Shown here in pieces: positions 55,425 to 64,000 of a stretch of DNA of 64,000 bases. Source of the DNA: Holophaga foetida DSM 6591 (GTDB lineage Bacteria > Acidobacteriota > Holophagae > Holophagales > Holophagaceae); the NCBI RefSeq assembly GCF_000242615.2, contig NZ_KI912268.1, positions 2,235,477 through 2,299,476 on the forward strand, written 5' to 3'. Below the pieces are notes generated by a model. It did no database searches. It saw only the letters and a program-made list of their open reading frames with translations, and was not told the origin of the DNA. A program made the position numbers and the translations under genes. Position 1 is the stretch's first letter. Each line of letters starts with the position of its first letter.

Positions 55425-56497
55425 CAGTCCAGCCCTCCCATGGCCGCAAGGAAGCGGGTGTCATTTTCAAAGAACAGTCGAAGATCCGGGGTCTGGCTGA
55501 CCATCATGGCCGTACGCTCGACGCCGATGCCAAAGGCGAAACCGCTCCACACCTCGGGATCAATCCCAGAGAAGCGCAGCACATTGGGGTGCACCAGACC
55601 CGCCCCCAGGAGCTCCACCCACCCGGAGCCCTTGCAGACCCGGCATCCGTCGCCACCGCAGAGGGGGCATCGGACATCCACCTCACAGCTGGGCTCGGTG
55701 AAGGGGAAATAGCTGGGACGGAAGCGAACCTCGGCCTTGGGCCCAAAGAGGGCCTTCATGGCGTAGTCGAGGGTGCCCTTGAGGTGGTGCATCCCGATCC
55801 CCTTGCCGACCAGAAGCCCTTCCACCTGGTGGAACATGGGGCTGTGAGTGGGGTCGATCTCGTCCTTGCGGTAGACCCGCCCGGGAGCCAGGAAGCGGAT
55901 CCCGCCCCTCGCCTCGATGGTGGGGGCCAGACGCTGCATGACCCGCACCTGCACCGGGCTGGTGTGGGTGCGCAGCAGCAGATCCCCATGTTCCTTGAGG
56001 TAGAAGGTGTCTGCGCTACCCCGGGCCGGGTGATCGGCGGGGATATTGAGTCCATCGAAGTTGTGGGCCTCGGTTTCAACCTCCGGCCCCTCCTCCACGT
56101 GGTAGCCCAGGGGGCGGAAGACCTCCACCATGCGATCCATCAGGCGGTTCAAGGGATGCATGGCCCCCTTGGCGGGAGTGGGCGGAGGGAGTTCAGGATC
56201 CCAGGCCTGGGCCAGGGAAGCCTGACGTTTCCGGGCATCCTCCAGCTCAGCCTGTCGAATGCGGAGGCCTTCCTCCCACTTCCCCTTCAAGGCGTTGATA
56301 GAGGCTCCCAACTCACGCTTCTGCTCCTTGGGAGCAGCCTTGAGCAGGTCCATCATGCGGGCGGCATGGCTGCCCTCCCGTCCGATGTATGCGCCCTTCA
56401 GGCGCATCAGGGCGTCCAGATCTCCACAGGCGTCCAGGGCCGCCTGAAACGCCTCATAGGCATCTCTCAATTCCTGGGGCAGAAGGCTCAGTTCCAT
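55424..56497 (-). CDS. pheS: phenylalanyl-tRNA synthetase alpha subunit
   Basis: The 357-residue protein has an N-terminal coiled coil (residues 1-100) and a class II core with HPLNRLMDRMVEVFRPLG, LLRTHTSPVQVR and GIGVERTAMM. It contains a CPLCGGDGCRVCKGSGW zinc-ribbon-like insert, as in many bacterial PheS. It is translationally coupled to pheT. Confidence 0.97.
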   Translation of the reverse strand: MELSLLPQELRDAYEAFQAALDACGDLDALMRLKGAYIGREGSHAARMMDLLKAAPKEQKRELGASINALKGKWEEGLRIRQAELEDARKRQASLAQAWDPELPPPTPAKGAMHPLNRLMDRMVEVFRPLGYHVEEGPEVETEAHNFDGLNIPADHPARGSADTFYLKEHGDLLLRTHTSPVQVRVMQRLAPTIEARGGIRFLAPGRVYRKDEIDPTHSPMFHQVEGLLVGKGIGMHHLKGTLDYAMKALFGPKAEVRFRPSYFPFTEPSCEVDVRCPLCGGDGCRVCKGSGWVELLGAGLVHPNVLRFSGIDPEVWSGFAFGIGVERTAMMVSQTPDLRLFFENDTRFLAAMGGLD

Positions 56498-56528
56498 GGG
56501 TTCCTCGCTGGAGGCTTCAAAAAGGCAG

Positions 56529-56551
56529 AAAGGCCGCGTGAAGCGGCCTTT
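56529..56551 (-). terminator. Rho-independent terminator after rplT
   Basis: On the minus strand a 9-base-pair stem (AAAGGCCGC with GCGGCCTTT, 5-base loop) lies 32 bases beyond the rplT stop and is followed by CTGCCTTTTT. It separates the infC-rpmI-rplT unit from pheST. It could also serve as an attenuator. Confidence 0.8.
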
Positions 56552-56582
56552 CAGGTCTGTTGCGATGGGTTTTGGTATTCGC

Positions 56583-56930
56583 TCAGCCCTTGGCCACGGC
56601 CACGAGCTTGGTAAAGGCCTCGGGATTGCGGACGGCGAGGTCGGCGAGGACCTTGCGGTCCAGGCTCACGTTGGCCTTCTTGAGGCCGCCCATGAACTTG
56701 GAGTAGCTGGTGCCGTTCATCTCGCAGGCAGCGCCAATACGGACGATCCAGAGACGACGGAAATCACGCTTCCGCACCTTGCGGTCGCGGTAGGAGTACT
56801 GCAGGGCCTTCTCGACGGCTTCCTTCGCCGACCGGTAGAGCCGGGACTTGGCGCCGTAGAAACCCTTGGCAAACTTCAGCATCCGCTTGCGACGCTGAAC
56901 CCGCTTAAAACCACGTTTGACTCTTGTCAT
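56583..56930 (-). CDS. rplT: 50S ribosomal protein L20
   Basis: The 115-residue protein starts [20 protein letters not shown] and contains [16 protein letters not shown] and [11 protein letters not shown], all conserved in L20. L20 is a known translational repressor of the rpmI-rplT pair in other bacteria. Confidence 0.98.
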   Translation of the reverse strand: MTRVKRGFKRVQRRKRMLKFAKGFYGAKSRLYRSAKEAVEKALQYSYRDRKVRKRDFRRLWIVRIGAACEMNGTSYSKFMGGLKKANVSLDRKVLADLAVRNPEAFTKLVAVAKG

Positions 56931-57022
56931 GTGTTCCTTTCCTCAGGGCAGCTCCATTCGAGCGTTTTCCGGCCCCGTCGGGGGTGGCTAGGCCACCTGG
57001 TAGTTACAATCCCCGCAGAAAC

Positions 57023-57220
57023 TTACGCGTAGGGGAGCATATCGCGAACGCGTCCGAGATCGGACTTGTCCACCATGCCGCCCAGATCAAGCTGACGCTT
57101 GCGCTTGGAAGTCTTCTTGGTGAGGATGTGACGCTGGTGGGAGCAACCGCGCTTGAACTGACCGGTACCGGTCTTCTTGAAGCGCTTAGCGGCACCCTTG
57201 TGGGTCTTGAGCTTGGGCAT
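57023..57220 (-). CDS. rpmI: 50S ribosomal protein L35
   Basis: The 65-residue protein starts [20 protein letters not shown] at 57220, with AGAGGT upstream. The frame is open further upstream, but that is not conserved. It is rich in Lys and Arg, with the family motif [14 protein letters not shown]. Confidence 0.97.
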   Translation of the reverse strand: MPKLKTHKGAAKRFKKTGTGQFKRGCSHQRHILTKKTSKRKRQLDLGGMVDKSDLGRVRDMLPYA

Positions 57221-57228
57221 GGTGACCT

Positions 57229-57810
57229 CTATGCTTGGTTTGGTTCCAAGGGGGCCTCGGCCTTGGGAGCCTTGGTGACCTTCTTGGGTTCGGGAGCTAC
57301 TGGCCGGGGAGAGATGATGGCGTGCATATCGCGGCCATCGATTCCTGCGGACTTTTCCACGATGCACTTATCAGCAACGCGGGCCAGCACATCCTCGATG
57401 ATGCGGTAGCCGATATCCCGGTGGACGACCTCGCGCCCGCGGAACATCACCACGACCTTCACCTTGTCTCCATCTTCGAGGAAGCGGAGGATGTGCTTGA
57501 TCTTGAATTCGAAGTCGTGGTCGTCGGTGCGAGGCCGGAACTTGACCTCCTTGACCACGATCGTCTTCTGTTTGGCGCGGGCAGCGTGCTCGCGCTTGGA
57601 CTCCATGAACTTGTACTTGCCATAGTCCATGATTCTGCAAACGGGCGGGTTGGCCGTGGGGGAAACCTCCACGAGGTCCAAGCCTTTTCCTTCAGCGATC
57701 CTGACGGCGTCATAAGGGGTCATGACCCCTAACTGTGTGCCGTCTTCGTCGATGACCCTGACTTCGGAAGCCCGAATGCCATCGTTGATACGCGTCTCAT
57801 TGGCTCGAAT
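57229..57810 (-). CDS. infC: translation initiation factor IF-3, ATT start codon
   Basis: This 193-residue IF-3 has the N-domain beginning [20 protein letters not shown], then [20 protein letters not shown]. The C-domain contains [20 protein letters not shown]. No ATG, GTG or TTG fits the conserved N-terminus. The frame begins at ATT (57810), preceded by GGGGAGGG with 4 intervening bases. An AUU start is the known autoregulatory device of infC, because IF-3 discriminates against it. It lies between thrS and rpmI. Confidence 0.95.
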   Translation of the reverse strand: MRANETRINDGIRASEVRVIDEDGTQLGVMTPYDAVRIAEGKGLDLVEVSPTANPPVCRIMDYGKYKFMESKREHAARAKQKTIVVKEVKFRPRTDDHDFEFKIKHILRFLEDGDKVKVVVMFRGREVVHRDIGYRIIEDVLARVADKCIVEKSAGIDGRDMHAIISPRPVAPEPKKVTKAPKAEAPLEPNQA

Positions 57811-57874
57811 ACTACCCTCCCCATTTACACAAGGATAAAGATGTTACCAAGCTTTCAAATGAAAGCCAAGGCAA

Positions 57875-59788
57875 TTATCGGACTCTAAGCTTGATCTCCT
57901 CGACCAGCTTAGCAAAGAATGCATCCAGTGGCTGGGCCCCCAGATCCCCCTCTTTGCGGTGACGCACGGATACGGACCCGTTGGCCGCCTCCCGGTCTCC
58001 GATGACCAGCATGTAGGGAACCTTCTGGAGCTGGGCATCGCGAATCTTGGCATTGACCTTCTCGTTCCGAAGGTCCAGCTCGACCCGGATGCCGAGATCC
58101 AAGGCCTTGGCCTTGACCTCCCGGGCGAAATCGTGAACGCGGTCCGTGATGGGCAGCACCGCGATCTGGACAGGAGCCAGCCAGGCCGGGAAGGCCCCGG
58201 CGCAATGCTCGATCAGGATGCCCATGAAGCGCTCCAGGCTGCCCAGGATGGCACGATGGAGCATGACTGGGGTCCCTTCACTGCCATCAGCCTTGACGTA
58301 GCGCAGACCGAAGCGCTCCGGCAGGAAGTAGTCCACCTGCAGGGTGCCCAGCTGCCAGGGGCGCTTGAGGGCATCCAGGATCTGGAATTCGATCTTGGGG
58401 CCGTAGAAGGCGCCGTCTCCGGGAGCAACATGGAAGTCCATCCCAGCCTCCCGCATTCCCTCGGCCAGGGCGTTCTCGGCGAGATCCCAGATATCATCAC
58501 TGCCGATGCGCTTCTCGGGCCTGGTGGACAAGGCCACCCGCACCTCCTCGAAACCAAAGGTGTCGTAGACGTCTTTGATGAATGCGAAGAAGGAGGCCAT
58601 TTCGGCCTTCATCTGCTCAGGGGCACAGTAGATGTGCGCATCGTCCTGGCAGAAGGTCCGCACACGGGTCAGTCCCTGGGTGACGCCGCTGCGCTCGTAT
58701 CGATGGAGGCGGCCGAAGTCCGCGTAACGGATGGGCAGGTCGCGATAGCTATGATGACCTGTGCCATAGATCAGGCAGTGGGTCGGGCAGTTCATGGGCT
58801 TGAGGGCGTACTCACGCTCCTCCACCATGGTGAAATACATGTTGTCCTGGTATTTCTCGTAGTGCCCGGAAGTCTTCCACATGCTGACATCCAGGGCCTG
58901 GGGCGTAATGACCTCGTCGTACCCCTGCCGAGCGTAGAGCCCACGCATGTAGTTCACCAATTCGTTGTAGACCACCGTGCCCTTGGGGTGGAAGAAGGGG
59001 GATGCGGGGGCCTCCGCATGGAAGGAGAAGAGCCCGAGCTCCCGACCGAGCTTGCGATGATCCCTCGCCTTGGCTTCCTCAAGGCGCTTCAGGTGCTCGT
59101 CAAGCTCCTTCTGGGTGTGGAAGGCCGTCCCGTAAATGCGGCAGAGCTGGGCGTTCTTCTCATCCCCGCGCCAATAGGCTGCGGCGGTATGGGTGAGCTT
59201 GAAGGCCTTCAGCTTGGAGGTGTCCGGAACATGAGGGCCCCGGCAGAGGTCGTAGAAATCGCCCTGGCGGTAGCCAGTGATGACCTCGCCGGCGGGGATC
59301 TCGGAGGCGAGTTCAACCTTCAGGGGTTCCCCGAGTTCCTGAAAACGCTGAATGGCTGCTTCGCGGGAGAGCTCTTCACGCACCACGGGGACCTTGGCGT
59401 CCACGAGGACACGCATCTCGGCTTCGATGGCCACAAGGTCCTCCGGGGTGAAGAACTTCTCCACCAGGAAGTCATAGTAGAAGCCGTCTTCGATGATGGG
59501 ACCGATGCCCACCTTGACCCCAGGGAAAAGCCGCCTCACGGCCTGCGCCAGGAGGTGAGCCGTGGAGTGCCTGACAATGTCCAGGGCCTCAGGAGCCTTG
59601 GAGGTCAGGATGGCGACCTGTGCTCCATCAGGGAGCACGGCGCTGAGATCGCAGAGCAAGCCATTCACCTTGATGGCCATGGCTGCCTCAAGGAGCTTGG
59701 GGCCGATGGAGGCGGCAAGATCAGACCCGGTGGCGCCATCCTGCATCTCTCGAACAGAGTCATCGGGAAGGCGGACACTGATAGGCAT
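57875..59788 (-). CDS. thrS: threonyl-tRNA synthetase
   Basis: The 637-residue protein has a TGS domain (residues 1-62), an editing domain with HSTAHLLAQAV, and a class II catalytic core. The zinc site is MNCPTHCLIY with the matching His further on, plus motif 2 FGRLHRYERSG and motif 3 GSLERFMGILIEH. The anticodon-binding domain ends DAFFAKLVEEIKLRVR. It heads the thrS-infC-rpmI-rplT run. Confidence 0.97.
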   Translation of the reverse strand: MPISVRLPDDSVREMQDGATGSDLAASIGPKLLEAAMAIKVNGLLCDLSAVLPDGAQVAILTSKAPEALDIVRHSTAHLLAQAVRRLFPGVKVGIGPIIEDGFYYDFLVEKFFTPEDLVAIEAEMRVLVDAKVPVVREELSREAAIQRFQELGEPLKVELASEIPAGEVITGYRQGDFYDLCRGPHVPDTSKLKAFKLTHTAAAYWRGDEKNAQLCRIYGTAFHTQKELDEHLKRLEEAKARDHRKLGRELGLFSFHAEAPASPFFHPKGTVVYNELVNYMRGLYARQGYDEVITPQALDVSMWKTSGHYEKYQDNMYFTMVEEREYALKPMNCPTHCLIYGTGHHSYRDLPIRYADFGRLHRYERSGVTQGLTRVRTFCQDDAHIYCAPEQMKAEMASFFAFIKDVYDTFGFEEVRVALSTRPEKRIGSDDIWDLAENALAEGMREAGMDFHVAPGDGAFYGPKIEFQILDALKRPWQLGTLQVDYFLPERFGLRYVKADGSEGTPVMLHRAILGSLERFMGILIEHCAGAFPAWLAPVQIAVLPITDRVHDFAREVKAKALDLGIRVELDLRNEKVNAKIRDAQLQKVPYMLVIGDREAANGSVSVRHRKEGDLGAQPLDAFFAKLVEEIKLRVR

Positions 59789-59878
59789 GACATTCCTCGC
59801 AAAGAATCCAGCAGTTTACCGCGCCAATGCTCCATTGTTCCTGGCTAATTTTCCAGGGGGATGCTGGCACAGGTGAGT

Positions 59879-61036
59879 TCAGAAGATGAGTGCATAGAAG
59901 AGCGCACATGCTGCGGAGGCGCGAATGACCTTTCCCATCTGGTCCGAACGGCGCTGGACCCACTCCCAGGCCAGTAGAGTTCCAAACGAAACGGCGATCA
60001 CCAATGGGATGAGCATGATGCCTTGTGCGACAGAGAGCGAGTGGTAACGACCACCCGCAAGGCCCTCTCCCCAAGGGGTTCCATAGAGGAACACGAGATG
60101 GACCACGTAGATGAAGAGAGACTTGCGCCCCATGGACGCACAGACCTCAACCCAGCTCGGGCGAACTTCGGCAACCCAGGCCAGGACTCCGAAGACCAGA
60201 AGAGCGAAAGCGAGGCGCAGCAGGGTATAGGCGTATCCAGCCTTGTACGGGTCGTGCACCGGAAGCGCAGCCTCCATGCCCGACCAGTCCAACCCAAGGG
60301 CGACCAGCATGAGGCCAGCGCTGCCTGCGAGGCAAGCCATGCGGAAGGTCCGAAGCCTCCGTTCCTCCGGTGTTCCCACCAGCAAAGCCCCCAGCCCTAC
60401 CCCAAGGAACATGAAGGCGCCCGCAGGGAATAGTGGAAAGAGTGAACCGTGCCGGAAGGACAGGTAGGCGGCGAGCCCTTCGGGGAGCCACTGGTGCCAG
60501 TCCACGGCATAGACAAAAGGAGCACCGATCAGGACCAACAGGCCAAGACAGATCGCCGAAAAGGCATATCTGCGGAGACTCCGGGTACCCGCCAGCAGGA
60601 GTGTCAAGGCAAGCAAAGCAAGGCCGTTCAACTGGAGGATGTTCACCTGGAGGAAGCCCCTCCAGACATCCCAGGACACCCACTGGAGGTCGGCGAGCCG
60701 GTTGGCTGGAAACACCAGAAGGTAACCTATGCAGAGCACCTTGAAAGCAGTAAACACCCGACGTCGGATCACGGAATGCGCCACCCCACCCTCAGAATCG
60801 CGACGGACCCCCAGCACGGTTGCGGCCCCGGAAACCATTAGGAATAGGGGAGCCGTAAGCCCCCGCAGGTGAAGCCAAGTGCTCCACCCAAAAGAATTCC
60901 AGTCTACCCTGGCAGGATTCACAACAGCGTCCAGGGTGTGGCCCTGGATCATCAGAAGCATGGCAATCAGCCGGATGAAATCCAGCACGTGGATGCGGGA
61001 ACGCGGGGCCTTCGCCCCCGAGGCGGGTATAGACAT
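59879..61036 (-). CDS. multi-pass membrane acyltransferase (DUF1624 / heparan N-acetyltransferase-like)
   Basis: The 385-residue protein has about ten hydrophobic helices. The N-terminal motif RIHVLDFIRLIAMLLMIQGHTLDAV resembles the DxxRG.A.......H start of DUF1624/acyltransferase-3 proteins, with His at the end of helix 1. It may acetylate or otherwise acylate a cell-envelope sugar. The substrate is unknown. Confidence 0.78.
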   Translation of the reverse strand: MSIPASGAKAPRSRIHVLDFIRLIAMLLMIQGHTLDAVVNPARVDWNSFGWSTWLHLRGLTAPLFLMVSGAATVLGVRRDSEGGVAHSVIRRRVFTAFKVLCIGYLLVFPANRLADLQWVSWDVWRGFLQVNILQLNGLALLALTLLLAGTRSLRRYAFSAICLGLLVLIGAPFVYAVDWHQWLPEGLAAYLSFRHGSLFPLFPAGAFMFLGVGLGALLVGTPEERRLRTFRMACLAGSAGLMLVALGLDWSGMEAALPVHDPYKAGYAYTLLRLAFALLVFGVLAWVAEVRPSWVEVCASMGRKSLFIYVVHLVFLYGTPWGEGLAGGRYHSLSVAQGIMLIPLVIAVSFGTLLAWEWVQRRSDQMGKVIRASAACALFYALIF

Positions 61037-61238
61037 GGCAACTCAATACGGGCTGGAGAAGGATGGGAAGCAATTCCGCGAACTTCTCCTGCCTCTGTTA
61101 TCGAGTCTAGCCCTTGGACAGGCTCCTTGCCCCAAGAGAATGAAGGTTGGCCATAGGAAAGCGCACTGCGTCACCAACCCAAACCCCTGGACGTGGCAGA
61201 AGTCGATGATCAGCTTCCATTTCCCAGCAGGTACAGCA

Positions 61239-61258
61239 ACGCCCCCTTTCGGGGGCGT
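61239..61258 (-). terminator. hairpin downstream of 5S rRNA
   Basis: ACGCCCCC-GAAA-GGGGGCGT forms a strong 8-base-pair stem with a GAAA tetraloop 13 bases beyond the 5S end. No clear U run follows on the minus strand (TGCTGT), so it may be an rRNA processing or Rho-assisted stop rather than a simple terminator. Confidence 0.5.
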
Positions 61259-61270
61259 GTGTTTATTTAA

Positions 61271-61385
61271 CGTCGCGGCGACCTACTTTTCCACCAGTGT
61301 CCCTGGCAGTATCATCGGCCCTCTGGAGCTTAACTGCCGTGTTCGGAATGGGAACGGGTGTGACCTCCAGGGTATAGCCACGACG
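61271..61385 (-). rRNA. rrf: 5S ribosomal RNA
   Basis: On the minus strand the 115-base molecule begins CGTCGTGGC, which pairs with GCCGCGACG at the 3' end (helix I). The conserved CCGAACACGGCAGTTAAGC lies in the usual place. It lies 180 bases downstream of 23S rRNA. Confidence 0.95.
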
Positions 61386-61565
61386 AAGGGCTCTTTCAGA
61401 TTTCCTTCGGAAATCTGAAAATTCTTTTCGTTGTGTTTGTCGAAGGGTATTTAGGCGAAGCGATTGAAACAATCGTCTCTCCGAATGCTCCGCGCCCTCA
61501 GGCCCGCAGCTCGCTGATCTTGTTTTTTTGCACTCTGCAAAAAAACAAATGTAATTGATTGATGA

Positions 61566-64000
<2,435 letters not shown>

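Overview
The window looks like a GC-rich Gram-negative chromosome, most likely an acidobacterium of the Holophaga/Geothrix type. This placement is inference from gene content and codon style (outer-membrane protein, T6SS VgrG, nuoG, nadA, RNase Y). The partial 23S rRNA at the right edge would settle it. Housekeeping blocks flank a 21-kb accessory island.

Left block (27-13911): the classic minus-strand order tRNA-Tyr, tRNA-Gly, tRNA-Thr, tuf, rpmG, tRNA-Trp, secE, nusG, rplK, rplA, rplJ, rplL. It is followed by rlmB plus an OmpP1/FadL-type porin, nadA, a thioesterase pair, a CPBP protease, a Ser/Thr kinase, an EfpL/YeiP-type elongation factor P paralogue, and an RsgA GTPase without the usual zinc-binding residues.

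Accessory island (about 14.0-35.2 kb, plus strand): an orphan type VI secretion tip-and-effector island with no T6SS core genes. It starts with a full vgrG and a VasX-like pore-forming effector. Three tandem DUF6708-like putative immunity genes follow, with identical or near-identical C-termini but divergent membrane hairpins. Next come an N-terminally truncated toxin module with its own DUF6708-like gene, a duplicated 3' piece of vgrG with a different C-terminal domain, and a second VasX-like effector interrupted by an IS66-type element. The IS66-type insertion has a clean 8-bp target duplication; removing the element restores a continuous 859-codon frame. A further DUF6708-like gene and an exported ankyrin-repeat protein follow. 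The ankyrin protein carries VgrG-tail-like beta domains and a DUF6708-like 3' tail. The island closes with effector and immunity debris around an ISAs1-type element. I read it as repeated exchange of VgrG-tail/effector/immunity cassettes, comparable to Rhs toxin-tip displacement but built on VgrG. This is the most interesting system in the window.

Right block (35.2-64.0 kb): a short standalone nuoG-like gene, purH, a three-gene operon of unknown function (internal-repeat protein plus two zinc-ribbon proteins), alaS, a LysR regulator divergent from a secreted beta-helix lipoprotein, rny, a candidate 6S RNA, zapA and a coiled-coil partner. A five-gene glycosyltransferase cluster with overlapping ends comes next. 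Then comes the translation run thrS, infC (AUU start), rpmI, rplT, pheS, pheT, where pheT lacks the tRNA-binding OB domain. The window ends with a membrane acyltransferase, 5S rRNA and the 3' part of 23S rRNA, all on the minus strand.

Coordinates, start codons, repeats and motifs were read by eye. Family names come from recognition of motifs, not from a search.
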